A DNA stretch of 64,000 nt from Breviolum minutum Mf 1.05b.01. Its lineage: Eukaryota; Sar; Dinophyceae; Suessiales; Symbiodiniaceae. The position numbers and the translations under genes were made by a program. Under the pieces are notes generated by a model. That model saw nothing but the letters and a program-made list of their open reading frames with translations, ran no database searches and was not told where the DNA came from. The stretch covers positions 45,980-109,979 of the forward strand of contig DF239102.1 in the NCBI GenBank assembly GCA_000507305.1. The letters are read 5' to 3'. Of the stretch, positions 34,301 through 45,403 are shown piece by piece (the stretch's first letter is position 1; every line of letters starts with the position of its first letter).

Positions 34301-34542
34301 TGTCAACTGTTTGAGTGACCTGTTTGAAAATTGAACAATATTTGAATCTAAGATCTGTGTAACAGACTTTTTCAACATATCACCAAAACCATGTTTGGGC
34401 ACTGAAGAATGTGAAGGAATTATAAGGAATCCTGATACTTTTTTCTTTTGAGGTCGGGCCGTGCCTGGGATTGCAATAGCTTGGTGGATGTGCTGTTTTT
34501 CTGTTTAGGAGCTTGTTGTAATACTTGTAATACGTATCGTTG

Positions 34543-34563
34543 TTGGCTCAAGCTTTGGCTCAA
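34543..34563 (+). promoter_or_regulatory. Two tandem spliced-leader relics
   Basis: TTGGCTCAAG (34543-34552) is followed at once by TTTGGCTCAA (34554-34563). Both match the 3' tail of the dinoflagellate spliced leader (…TTTTGGCTCAAG). Tandem truncated relics upstream of a gene are a known mark of reverse-transcribed, trans-spliced mRNA re-inserted in the genome. They lie 34 nt before the ATG of the intronless gene below. Confidence 0.7.
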
Positions 34564-34596
34564 CAGCTTTTTTTTGCTGGAAAGATTCTTTCCGAC

Positions 34597-35733
34597 ATGA
34601 GAATGCAAAACTATGTTGCTGATCATGCGAGGTCTAATGCGGGGGCATATGGAAGCTATAAGCCCGCAGTGCAAGTGGGTATGCAGCCTCCAACGACTTA
34701 CCACATGGGAGAAGGGATGCCAGCGTACACACATTTGGTGCAGCCAGCCACAGCTCCTTGCATGAATGAGTCCGCTATGCTGAACGGACGTTTGCTCCCT
34801 CCGACTCTTTTGACTTCCACGAAGCCGGTAAATCTGCAGAATGCCGAAAAGGAGTCGTGCGCTGAAGAAGGTTGGCTTGATGATGACAAGTCTGCAGCAG
34901 AGGAGAAGGGTCCGAGCCAAGACTACACGTTCTTTGGGGTGGACCTGAAACCTTTCTTGCCAGTGGCTCTTGCTGTCTCCACTGTGATTGGTGGCTTGTG
35001 CATGCTCCTGGTGCAGATTCCGATGTTGTCTCGTTTCACTGGCCTATCGCAGGTGTGGCTCTCTGCACCTTTTGCGGTGGTTTATGGCATTGTCTTGGGG
35101 TGCATGGCGTATTGTGCCTTTGCTGATCCCGGACAAATAAAAAAGACCAGAAACACGAAAATTGGTGCTGTTGGTGGCATGGACATCGAGGAGGGGGTGC
35201 CGCGGCGTGCACACAAGTCGTGGCAATATTCCCGTCCTATCCGCCGCTATGATCATTATTGTAAATGGTTGCAAAATGTCATCGGTCTTCTCAATCACCG
35301 TGAATTTGTGATAATGGTGGGAGGTTTGCTGTTAATTGGAGTGCTTGGGATCATGGTCGACATTTGGCTTGCCATCTTGATCGCTGAGAAGGGCTTCTTT
35401 CAGTTTGAGATCGTTGTGGCACTTCATTTGGGATATTCCGTTGCTCTCCTGGCGATTGATGGGCCAATCTTCAAGATACATTTTGGACTGATCTCAAGGA
35501 ACGAGACGGCCCAGGAATGGAAGAAGAACGAGCACTACGTGGCCAACAACACCAGCATCGGCGACAACGTGCCAGTGGAGGATCTCGAGGATGATGAGTA
35601 CAACGAGCTCTTCGAGCAAGACGCCTTTGTGTACGATCGCACAAAGAACCCTTTTGACAACGGTTGCTTCACCAACTGCCTGAACTTTTGGTGCCAGCCT
35701 CGTTGGACTTCCGATGCAAAGGGGGAGTTCTGA
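34597..35733 (+). CDS. DHYC-type palmitoyltransferase-like membrane protein (zDHHC family)
   Basis: Single 378-residue ORF, ATG 34597, TGA 35731; the frame extends upstream only through the SL relics. Domains: low-complexity N-terminus to about 110; TM segments about 122-142 and 153-173; DHHC-type core RRYDHYCKWLQN ... GLLNHREF at about 217-236 (catalytic Cys in DHYC, as in some yeast PATs); TM about 238-262 and 269-289; NETAQEW near 302 like a TTxE motif; NPFDNGCFTNC near 351 like PaCCT. Expected role: S-acylation of membrane proteins at the Golgi or plasma membrane. Odd points: most zinc-binding cysteines of the CRD are missing, and the gene has no introns among intron-rich neighbours. Probably a retrogene. 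Confidence 0.88.
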   Translation: MRMQNYVADHARSNAGAYGSYKPAVQVGMQPPTTYHMGEGMPAYTHLVQPATAPCMNESAMLNGRLLPPTLLTSTKPVNLQNAEKESCAEEGWLDDDKSAAEEKGPSQDYTFFGVDLKPFLPVALAVSTVIGGLCMLLVQIPMLSRFTGLSQVWLSAPFAVVYGIVLGCMAYCAFADPGQIKKTRNTKIGAVGGMDIEEGVPRRAHKSWQYSRPIRRYDHYCKWLQNVIGLLNHREFVIMVGGLLLIGVLGIMVDIWLAILIAEKGFFQFEIVVALHLGYSVALLAIDGPIFKIHFGLISRNETAQEWKKNEHYVANNTSIGDNVPVEDLEDDEYNELFEQDAFVYDRTKNPFDNGCFTNCLNFWCQPRWTSDAKGEF

Positions 35734-36637
35734 GCTGGAAAAGGCCGGAATTTGCTGAAAATAGGGAATTGTACTGTACGGCCCACTGACAAGGATTGTA
35801 ATAAGATGTAATAAGCCAGTGTAACGATCCTTACGCAGGTTTCACTGCCGTGACTAAAAGGTCAGGCATCGATGGCAGGAGATCGAAATGACTCAAACAA
35901 AAAAAAACTACAGTAAATGGATTTGATTTTTGATTTGGATCTTCTTCGGATATTTGGGTATGGTTGGCATTTTGTATATAGATAATAAGCACCAGATACC
36001 TCAATAGCAAGCATCAGATCAAGGGTGTTTAATGACCGAACAACTTGGGGCCTCGCCGCCGGTTGATGAATGGCAGGATGCGGTACCAACACAAGAACTT
36101 GGGAATCCACACAATTCCAAGTTATTCACAAAAATGACTCAAAACCTGTTGTCGGCATTGACCATGAAGAGGGTTCATCTAAAGCAATGCCCAACATGGA
36201 AACTTGGTAGAGGAGGAATTCTCTTGAGATGAGTTTCCGTGCCACGGGACTGCTGCAAATCGCATCATTTTCAAAAACCAGTAGAAACGCTTGGAGGGAG
36301 TTGTTTCAAACACCACTCTTAAGCAGCCAACTTGTGAGATTCATTTTTTGGATGTGGGGGAGGATCATAGGAGAAATCAAGGCAAATTGTCGGAGAATTC
36401 CCTTCAAGGATTCAGATATGATATAAAAGGATCTCATATTAGGAGAATGCCCCCCAAAATGACATTCTTGATTCAGATCGAAGGTTTACCCCACAAAACA
36501 TGACTTTGCCTCGAACCCATAGACCTTTATTATTCTAGTTTGATGATTGTCCATATTTTTTGGCCTTCAAAAATAGAGGTCTAATTTTGGGCTCATGGTT
36601 CAAATAGAGGCTATGGCTATATCGTTGCTATGTCCAG
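35734..36637. other. No firm gene
   Basis: Includes the 3' UTR of the palmitoyltransferase-like gene. A weak GC-rich candidate at 36021-36110 is open in two frames (VFNDRTTWGLAAG; MTEQLGASPPVDEWQD). Confidence 0.4.
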
Positions 36638-38398
36638 GACGTTCGCCTTGCGCCAGCAGAAGCGCCCGAAGTGCAGGCAATCAATGAGTACACATGGGAT
36701 CCATGTCAGTCCTTTCATGGAATGCTTTGGTTTTATATAACATGCAGTGAGGTGCATGGATACATGAACATACTTGTATGTATATACATGCATACGTATA
36801 TATATATATGCATACATAGGGATACTTAGCTATAAGTTTATATATATATACATCATTGTTGGCATATACCTATAGGTAATTGGTATAACTAATATGAAGT
36901 GCGTACACCATGCTTATTGAGATAGATATTAATACACATGCATAAGTCATGATACACCCTGGGACTTGGGCTCTGGATGGTGTTCATGGAAGGTACCTTC
37001 GAATCATTGGGACTTTGTTCAGTTTGGTGAATTCTTCTTTGGGATGTTCCCTCACCCAGTAGTAGTAATACTGTTGATGGCTGAAATCCGACTAACCAAT
37101 TGAGGTTGGTAGTTTATCCCACTATTTACAGGGTTTGATTAACATCCCAGGTGGTTGGCCTTGGGATTTCTGAACCATCAATAGTAGTAGACAGTCAACT
37201 TGAAGAGGGATTGTCTAGTAGAAATGAGCCCAGCCTGGTGGTCACTGGTAGTGGACCATCCACGGTTGCTGCATATAGCTTTGCCCACATTGCTCCATGA
37301 GTTAACAACAACCACTAAAATAAGAACAACAACAACAACAACAACAACAACAACCACAACCACAACCACAACCATAACCACAACCACAACCATAACGCTA
37401 GATGCGTTGGCCGGATGATGTTTGCTGCTTTTCTAGCATTTCTTTTCATTTGTCTCCCACTATTTTTTTGTGTGCTCGATGCCTTTTCCGAGTAATTTTT
37501 GCATTTATGTCGCAGCATTTCTCCAAACAGAATTGCCCGTTGGGGGTTCTTTCTTTTTTTTTGAACTAGACAGGGCCGGACGGCTGTGCCGGATGCCTGC
37601 GGGATGATTTTGCAGCTCGATTCCCATTTCCTTCCAGGATGATTTTTCGCAAAGAGGTTTGCCATGTTTGCCTGTCAGCGGGTTTTCCCCAAACAGTGCT
37701 TCTTGTTTTTTTCCTACTGTATCATCCTTTGCCTCTCATCCTGGTTTGACTTTCACCTGTTTAGGGTCTATGCTGGCTGAATTTCATATTGGTTAAGGGG
37801 GGGGGTTACCATTGCTATGTTAGATTCCCTGAGGGTCACCGTTGCTTGTCAATGTTGTTCACAACCGAAGACGCCTTAACACTTTGGGGTTAGGGCTCCA
37901 ACTTGCAGTTTTCATCATGTTGGGTTTTGAACATGGTATATAGAGTGATGTATATTATATTACTGTAGATTTCTAAGGTATTTGTAGGTGTAACATCTTA
38001 AGCTGGTTGCACCAAACATAAATCATGGAAACTCCCCATATTGGATTAGGCAAATACATTTCCATGCATGGTCCGTTGTTTTTTTCCACGTTTTCCATTG
38101 CCATACCTTCCGGGAATCCAAGCCCAACATCTTGGGATCAGGATGTCATCGCCCAGAAGTCTTCACAGGTTGGACCCTGAATGACATGGACGTTTCAAGA
38201 AAATCATGACTTGCACCAAGACCAAACAAAAAAACACACCAAAGTTTCACCAAGAAGACAATTTCCAGGGTTCATCATCTTCATAGAAACATTTATTTTT
38301 AAACTGATGGATTTGTTGTGTTGTTTTCTTTGCAGGTGGCTGTGTTGATGGCAGCTACTAGCTCGATGCTCCAACTATACCAGTGCCATGTCAAATGA
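36638..38398 (+). CDS. Three-exon 3' gene end, unknown
   Basis: Exons 36638-36704 (DVRLAPAEAPEVQAINE; CTATGTCCAG, donor GTCAGT), 37574-37656 (PDGCAGCLRDDFAARF then PSRMIFRKE; ACTAGACAG, donor GTTTGC) and 38336-38398 (VAVLMAATSSMLQLYQC, TGA; TTTCTTTGCAG). Phases 1/2 and 0/0 match. The first intron carries an F3 element (37068) and an AAC/CCACAA repeat. No domain recognised; the 5' end is missing. Confidence 0.82.
37068..37189. mobile_element. F3 inverted-repeat element (copy c)
   Basis: Arms ACTGTTGATGGCTGAAATCC and GATTTCTGAACCATCAATAG; TATTTACAGGGTTTGATTAA inside. Lies in a predicted intron. Confidence 0.82.
37322..37400. repeat. AAC and CCACAA repeats
   Basis: (AAC)n turning into (CCACAA)n. 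Gives long Val or Thr/Leu-Trp runs in non-coding frames. Confidence 0.92.
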
Positions 38399-38699
38399 CG
38401 GCCCAGTTGGTGACAAGATGATAGATATGCGAGTTGGTCACCAGAATCCTAGCTACTGAAGGCTGCACCATGGGTGATTTGTAGCATCCAAAGAAACCTT
38501 GCTTGAAATGCCAGCATGAGACGCCACAATTTTTGACACTTTGGTATTATGTCATTTCATTGCCAGTTCTGTTGCTTTGATATATAGCAAAACGGCCAAG
38601 CTGGACCAACGGTTCGAAAACAGTCCGTCTCAACAAAATTATAGTATGGATTTGTTATTATGGGCATTTTTTTCAGTGCATTGTGCCAATATACATCCC

Positions 38700-38795
38700 T
38701 GGATCTTCCAAAGGGTGCTGAATAGAGATAAGGGGTGCTTATACACCATTCCTTAGGGTTCAAACAGCACCATTTGGAAGATGTTGGTCTTAGAT
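38700..38795. mobile_element. F5 inverted-repeat element (copy b)
   Basis: GGATCTTCCAAAGGGTGCTG and CAGCACCATTTGGAAGAT arms, with CATTCCTTAGGGTTCA inside as in copy a. Confidence 0.75.
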
Positions 38796-38859
38796 CCTGT
38801 GTTTCCCTGAAGATTTAACCAATCTGTTTCAATTTCCGAGTGACCTCCAAACGCTCACC

Positions 38860-39004
38860 TGCTGGGAGGATCATCCCAGTGGATGTTAGTTGAAGTCCCC
38901 TAAAGATTCGGGTTGCGGGACTCCTTCCAAATGGCCCCTTTTTATGGCTCATAGATGGGTGATCCTAACCACTTACGATTAAGTGGGATGATCCTCCAAG
39001 CAGG
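38860..39004. mobile_element. F6 inverted-repeat element (copy b)
   Basis: GCTGGGAGGATCATCCCA (38860) is the inverted partner of TGGGATGATCCTCCAAGC (38980). GTGATCCTAACCACTTAC matches copy a at 5282. Confidence 0.75.
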
Positions 39005-39031
39005 TGGTCATCCTCTTCAAAACCCCCTCAG

Positions 39032-42000
39032 GCCTTTCATCAACTTGTGGCGTTGCTATGCACTGTCACATGGTATGGCTTTTATCTTGGAAACTGATCC
39101 AGGTTGGGTTGAGTTGGGGTGTTGCCTGAGTTGGCTGGGAAAAGGCCTTAACTAAACCCATAGCATCCATGGGACTGGTATATTTCCCTACATTTACCAT
39201 AAACATCAAGCAAATGTAGGTAAATATACCAGTCCAATGGGATGATTGGTATGGGAAAGTTTCATTGATCAATTCCCAAGCATCTTGCGACTTCTGGAAT
39301 TACCCCTTTCCACCACCCAGGTTTAACCGACCCAAACATCTCCCTGCCAGAACCTAAAGCCAGGCAAAGCACCAGCAGCGAATTGGATGCGTTGGTTTGC
39401 AGCCGAACGGTTTTTATACTTTTATGAGGCACTGCTGAAGCTTGACCTGACATTGGACCAGGACGGGCCTGTTGGGGGGTGGGGGGGAGAAGCCTCATGA
39501 GAAGACTATGCCCAAAATCTTGGTTTTCAATTTTCAAGCTGTAGAGGTGCAGAAAAAAAAAGCGATTTGTAGCTTTAGTTTCACTTTGCCAAACAAAGAG
39601 AAAGTAAACTAGAGCCCTTCTTGTTTTGGTTTGGGCAACAGGTGGCGACATGTTATTTTAAGGTACATCACTCTAAATGAATAGATGTGAAATCCTTCCA
39701 ACTTGCCAATTTCGACTTAGGCCCTTGAACAAACTCTGCGGTTGCCCAAAGGATATGAATTTCGCTACGCGGAGGATAGAAAGTATATACTTTTTTTGTC
39801 CAGGCTTATGTATCGAGCGAGGCAAGATTTTCACCAAGTACCATAACAATGTCATACAATCATACATAGGTGGCATTTATATGTACAGTCACCATCAGTT
39901 ACCATACGCTACGCGACGGCAAAGATGACCAACACATCGAAATTGCACTGAGGATTGTGGATCCGGATCAAGTAATCGTTGCTCCCTGTTGGCATCTCTC
40001 TGCCCCTTCGGATGAAGCTTTTTTTGAGGGGGCCGTGATGGTCCGTCCCTGATGACGTTTTGAATCTCCCGACTCGGGAAAGAGTTGAGTAGCTATATTA
40101 ATCAAATATTGATACCAAACAGCTCAGTAGCTTGAACTTTTGTCTTGTTTGAAACCCTTCCACTTTCTTAAACAACCAACAACAACAGAGGGGGAAGGGA
40201 CATTCATCCGCAGTTGAACATTACTCAGTTGCACATAGATAGGCTTATAGGGTTACCCAACCATTTCCCATATTCAAGGGATGAAACCCTATAACCCTTC
40301 TTATGTGCAGCTAAGATTAGTTGATTTGGGACCCTTTTCCAAAGCTTGCCGCCTGAGATTGCAGAGCTTCTAGGGACTTGGACCGAAGATGGGAGACACT
40401 TGGCGCACTTCAACGGAACTCCTGGGGATGTGTTTTTTTCGATCCAAAAGACGTTGGCGATTTGATGGGAAGCTGATATCTGACTGTTTGATGATCCTTT
40501 CTGAGAAATTGATGGGAAGTCATGAATCACCAGGAATCACCAAAAATAATGTGAATATTTTGTGAACATTTTTGCCAACTACTTGTATCTGATTTCAGAA
40601 ATTCCAAGGAGAAGAGTTCATGAAACAAGTATAGTATATAGTTCTTGTAGAAGGAAATCCTTTGCCTGAATCTGCTGGTTTTCAGGAGTTAACCGGTTGG
40701 TGAAATATGTGTTGTTGTTGGAAGTAGCTGGAAGTGAGATGTCATTATAGAATATTATAGAGTGCAACCCCTCCAAAATAGAAACACATATATTCTTCCA
40801 ATCTTTTCAGGGCTTATACAAACATTTTAAAGCTTCAGGAAGAGACGTTGATGAGGCAAGTCCCAATCAGTTGAGCCTGAGGGACGAGAAAGAATAGTTC
40901 TGCTTTTTAGATTCAATTGAAAACATGAGAAAAAAAGCAAGACACGAGGAAGGAAAAGGAAACACATCAATGGTGAGAGGATGAGGATGCTATTTCAATG
41001 TCATGATTCGTGGTGTTAAGTAGATTGATCCGATTTTAGATATGATCACCAGTGAAGGTTGGTAGTTCCTTCCCTCAACCATAGGATCCATGGGACTGCT
41101 ATATTTTCCTACATGTGGTTGATTTTTATGGTAAATGTATGTAAATATACCAGTCCCATGGATGCTATGGGTTTTGCTATACGCTTTCATACGCGTTGTT
41201 TTTGATCCCAAGGTTCCATGAATTCGTTTACAGGAAAGTTTTGATGGCATGTTTTGAAACAAATCTGTTGTTTCTAGGGTAACCCGCAACCAAACAAAAG
41301 GGTGCTTGTGACCTATGGATCATTAAACCTGGAGCATCATATGCGCGGAATTCGCCTTCGGAGCCCAAAAATGGATGGCCCGTCATTGGGAGGTATGTCA
41401 TGTCTCGAAGTGAATGGCCATGGTAAAAAAAAAACACAACCAGATGAAGGTGTCGAACTGAAGGTCAATCATCTCTGAACAAAAGAAATAAAAGCAAAAA
41501 AATCATACATGGATGGTTTTTGAGTCGGTTTTTTCAACGTAATTTCAACTTTTTTTATATGAGTCCCACAATCATTTTTTCCTAAAAGCCGTAGCTGATT
41601 TCTTTTCTTCCCATCTAAGGTTGGAATGTTCGCCCATGAAAATCCCCATGGTTCCCTGGCAGATTCCATCAACATGCTCTCATTTTCATGGCTATGTTAG
41701 TTTACAGGAGCGTAATGAAACCCATTTGTGCTTCATAAGGACCACCACCAGATGTTGGATTGCGCGACTTTGGACGTACCTCGGTCATAACGAGTTGAGT
41801 ATCAATGGGTTCATTGGGATGGTGAAGAAGGGGTGGTACGACGTGCATAAGTCAATGACTCAATGTTTGGGCATGACAACTATTTCCTGGAATTTCCAAC
41901 CTTTCTCGTGTTGAGTGTGGTCTTTGATGGGTTTCGGACTCTGCTCACTCGACTTTCCTTTCAAACACAGGGAACCTTGACATGAATCTGCCATGCCAAA

Positions 42001-45000
42001 CTATGCCAAAAATACAGGCATGCGGCATGTTGTTGATTTAAAGTTAGTGGATTACCTGTACAGAAAGGCGGCCTGGCTTCTCACCCTCATGTTCAAAGTG
42101 GTGTTTACTGGGATGCTCCACCTCTCAGTAAGAATATGAAAATGAAGATCCCTGAGCCTAAAAATGTCATGTCATCCTTGTGGAGACTGGCATCCTGGGT
42201 GGCCGTGTCGTTTTAGCAATGCTGAACCTCAGGCCCACAGACGCTGAACAACGGTGTGGCCCTGCTGAGAAACTCTCCGCGGGGTTGGCAGTTCTTAAGA
42301 TTGCTATTACAGAAGGCCGCGAGAAAAAGGGGGATGTTCAACGAGTTAGGACAGATTTGCAGTAAATGTATGTTGATTTAGTCACATTAGCAAGCTGGAT
42401 CAAAACTATTGACCCAAATGGATGATTGTAATACTAAGTAATGATAAATTTCAAATATTTCCTCTTTGGTGAAGTCTTCAAATCCGCAGCAGGACCTGAT
42501 ATTTTGACAAAAAAACTGAAGTGTACATCATAAATTTGTGTATAATAATATCTTCATATTCAATTTTTGTTGGGAATCCCATTTTTCCCAGAAAAAATTG
42601 GCCGCTTCCCATTGACCCCAAGGCTTGAGGGAAGCTGTTCCTTGTTTTGTGAGGCTCCTTGGCTTCACACCACGGAGCATGATCAAGGTCCATTTGATGA
42701 GACAATTTTGGAGATGTTGAAATTGGAGGTGTGCAATGGTGGGTGAAAAGGGTTGGTTGAGAAAGGTTGATTTGTTTGGATTAAAGGTTGAAATTTGGGA
42801 AAGTGAAGTTTGAGTTAGGGTGAAAAGTGTTGAATCCACTTGGGTGTTTTGGTTTCGATTTGGCTTTGTGTTGGGCAACAAATTGCGAGATGGATAGTCA
42901 AAAGCACCTTTAAAATCCTTAAAACCATCTTTGTCACTGGTCATCTAGTTGGAGATGACTTTGAGCTGGTACCTTTGAGATAACTTTCTTGGTTCAACTG
43001 TCTACCCCTAGACTAGCTGAACATGTCCAACACCTTCACCTTTCATCAGAGTCATAAACCATTTGGCCTGGTTTCTGGCTCAAAGGGGAAGGAATGCCCA
43101 ACAAAAAAACTAACAAAGATTCATAAAGAACCAAATTTGGTGAATCACCATAACAGATAGATAAGATTCCATTATTTCTAACCAAATAAATAACCAACTA
43201 GATACGATTCCATTATTTTGCTGAAGATTTTAAATCTACCCATGTGGCCCCCATCTATTGTGACTTCCATCACCTCACCAGGCGGTCAGCAACGAGGCTT
43301 GGCTTTTACCTTGGAGGGTTTTGTTGGCATCCCATGAATGCCAGCCCGAATACTGGAAGCTTTTAAATGTAACCCACCATACTTATATTTTGGCACATTC
43401 ATGCCAGGACACACTATTTTTTGATCTACCATAAATGCCATAAATCAGAAGTAGACTGCAGATAGATCAGAACTAGTTTGGAGACTTTAAAAGATTAGTT
43501 CCCGCAAGAGCCAGGACGGCTCACTGCAGAGAAAGATGGAAGGAAACCATACACATTCACAGACATCAGTACCTGTACGGAGGAAAGCTACGACTCGGAG
43601 TGTGTGCAATATCTTTTTCCAAACTTCAATGGGTCTCTTGGCTTCAATATCTCAAAAAGATCCTTGGGCAAAGCTGCGAAATTGATTCGAAAGAAAACCA
43701 AGCTCCTTGCTGGTTGTTGGTTTTGGGGAGGGTTTGTTCATGCAGTTTGAGATATAGATGGGCAGCAGGTTTCTTGCACCACAACTCACCTTGATATCGT
43801 AAAATATCACCACAAGGTGCTGTCTTAGTGTTAGCAAGGTTAAGGAAATAGATTAATTTAGTCAGATAAGACAGCAACTTCAATAATGAGACCTTGATAA
43901 TGAGACCCATATGATATTAAACTTGACTATACTATTCTAATCTATGATACTTTACCATTCAACCTGGGATGGTGCTTCTAAGGAATCATGACTTGGCGCG
44001 CTATGCCATGTGTTGGTGGCGCCAAAGTGAAGTTCTCGCAGGGCCTTTTGGACAACGAGACTCCCAAGTCATCAGGTCCTTTGATGAAGAAATGCTGAAG
44101 GAGGAACCTGGCAGGTGTTGAACAAAAACAACGAGAGATGTTGATTGATTGTTTCGGTTTTCGCCTTAAACATCTCTTTTGGAATCTTGGAGTTTCTCTG
44201 CTTTAGATTGGAATTGGATCTAAGATGGAAACTGGATGTGTCTGACGCATCCCTGTTGAATGTAAATTTTCCACACTCCACAAAGGTTCTTGGATCCACG
44301 TCGATATGATGTGAACCATGTAGTGGGTGCACGTGGCTTGTCAGATCCTTGGTGCCAAAGATATGGGTGTTTCCAAAAATAGTGGTACCCCCCAAATCAT
44401 CCATTTTAATAGGGTTTTCCATTATAAACCATCCATTTTGGGGTACCACTATTGTTGGAAACACCCATATGGGTTTTAACATGTCCCAAAACTGCAAAAG
44501 GATGATGGGCCCTGAAGTAATATGTGATGGTCACTTGAAGAACTGAGGCAACATTTCAGGAATTTCACGGGGGAGGATTTTGTGCCCCCAATTCATGGGT
44601 TTTTTTGAGCTCTTTTGGCTCGATTTTCTTTGGTAAATGAAGAACCAACATCTTGAGGTTGAAACAATGTTTCAACCATCACTTTTGAAGCCCCTTTTGG
44701 AAGTAATTATCCCCTTGAAAATCAACGAAAGTCGATTGAAAAGGGACCGTTTAAAAGGAGATTATCATCTTCCAACCATCGAATTTCATCAAATTTCAGG
44801 GACATGTTAGTTTAATGCAAAACAAAACCTTCAACCATATTGGCGTTTTTTTTTTGCAAACCCTGATCCTCCCCACGGATCCTTTCGTTAAAAGGGTCCC
44901 GGGAACTTTTTAAAGGCGGAGCTGTCAAACCTTCGAGGGGTGTTGAATCAAAAGGTGGGCGTGTTTTACACATTCACCCTTTTGCTTTGCTCGGCACTGA

Positions 45001-45403
45001 TCTGTTTGTTTAAAACCTCCGATCCTGGAAAAGATGATCCCATCTTGCCCACTTTTTTTCTTTTTCTCCTGTCAACAGTGAGAGATAGACTGATCATCCA
45101 AGCACCAACCACCTATCTAATGACTGGTGGTGCTTGGGTTTCATATTGTTTTTTCATGTTTTTTCAATTTTTACCTCGTAAAATCACGGGAAGATGAATC
45201 CATTTTGGACCTCATCTTCTTTCCACACAACTGGGTTTAGTTGAAACCGTTGAAAATCCGGCAGAACCGAACCTGTGAAAAAAACCATGGCAAGCCCAAA
45301 CGGTGCTCCGAACTTCGGCATAAAATTCATGGGTTCTGAGGATCCAGCTCTTTTATATCACTTCGCCGGTCGTAGCAAGGCACTTTGTCTGCGGGTTGTG
45401 TGA
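39032..45403 (+). CDS. Multi-exon glycosyltransferase-like gene (GT34/GT-A type)
   Basis: N-terminal exons 39032-39107 (FINLWRCYALSHGMAF, ILETD) and 39351-39470 (NWMRWFAAERFLYFYEAL then LKLDLTLDQD) resemble the start of GMA12/MNN10-like nucleotide-sugar transferases, with an LDxD-like end. Later: 42241-42361 (TLNNGVALLRNSPRGWQF), like the NNGxFLxRN segment; 42654-42728 (EHDQGPFDETILEMLK), like the DQG motif; 43282-43368 (NEAWLLPWRVLLASHE); 43511-43632 (FTDISTCTEESYDSE); 43983-44114 (RYAMCWWRQSEVLAGP); 45295-45403 (DPALLYHFAGRSKALC, TGA). The last five exons join in phase. Exon-like blocks between, less sure: 39721-39846, 39889-40052, 40345-40460, 40811-40897, 42064-42127. The first exon and any signal anchor are missing. 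F1, F2 and F7 elements lie in its introns. Could be two genes. Confidence 0.7.
39157..39254. mobile_element. F1 inverted-repeat element (copy d)
   Basis: CCCATAGCATCCATGGGACT and TACCAGTCCAATGGGATGAT ends; ATTTACCATAAACATCAAGC loop. Lies in the intron after the exon at 39032-39107. Confidence 0.88.
39721..40052 (+). CDS. Two exon-like blocks inside the glycosyltransferase-like gene
   Basis: 39721-39846: acceptor TTCGACTTAG, ALEQTLRLPKGYEFRYA then YILFLSRLMYRARQ, TAA unless spliced. 39889-40052: acceptor TATGTACAG, KDDQHIEIALRIVDPDQ then VIVAPCWHLSAPSDEAF, TGA at 40050. Both read as real protein. Phases between them do not match with canonical donors, so a GA/GC donor or a missing exon is needed. 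Confidence 0.65.
40345..40897 (+). CDS. Two exon-like blocks, frame of second uncertain
   Basis: 40345-40460: LPPEIAELLGTWTEDG then RHLAHFNGTPGDVFFSIQ, donor AC|GTTGGC. 40811-40897: after ATCTTTTCAG, either GLYKHFKASGRDVDEA with TAG, or, in the phase set by the first block, AYTNILKLQEETLMRQ with TGA. The second choice fits the splicing phase; the first has better composition. Confidence 0.6.
41078..41172. mobile_element. F1 inverted-repeat element (copy e)
   Basis: AACCATAGGATCCATGGGAC and ACCAGTCCCATGGATGCTAT ends, loop GTGGTTGATTTTTATGGTAA. Orientation opposite to copy d; inside the same gene. Confidence 0.88.
41683..41714. mobile_element. F2 half element
   Basis: TTCATGGCTATGTTAGTTTA plus CAGGAG: right arm of F2 only. 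Similar halves are at 26605, 44787 and 52308. Confidence 0.55.
44361..44470. mobile_element. F7 long-hairpin element
   Basis: Arms ATATGGGTGTTTCCAAAAAT and its complement ATTGTTGGAAACACCCATAT, extended by AGTGGTACCCC/GGGGTACCACT. Both strands translate through the arms as VFPKIVVPP or VFPTIVVPQ. The peptide is one I recall as frequent in Symbiodiniaceae predicted proteins. Lies in the predicted intron before the last glycosyltransferase exon. Confidence 0.85.

Noticed and set aside
34540..34596. Upstream in-frame extension of the palmitoyltransferase-like ORF
   Set aside because: It starts at TTG and is made of the SL relics. The first ATG at 34597 is the better start.
37178..37393. Poly-Val ORF
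   Set aside because: Translation of the (AAC)n repeat on the minus strand.
41301..41392. Possible tubulin-tyrosine-ligase motif (DLWIIKPGAS)
   Set aside because: The RGRGI part that should follow is absent and the acceptor is weak. A short chance match is more likely.
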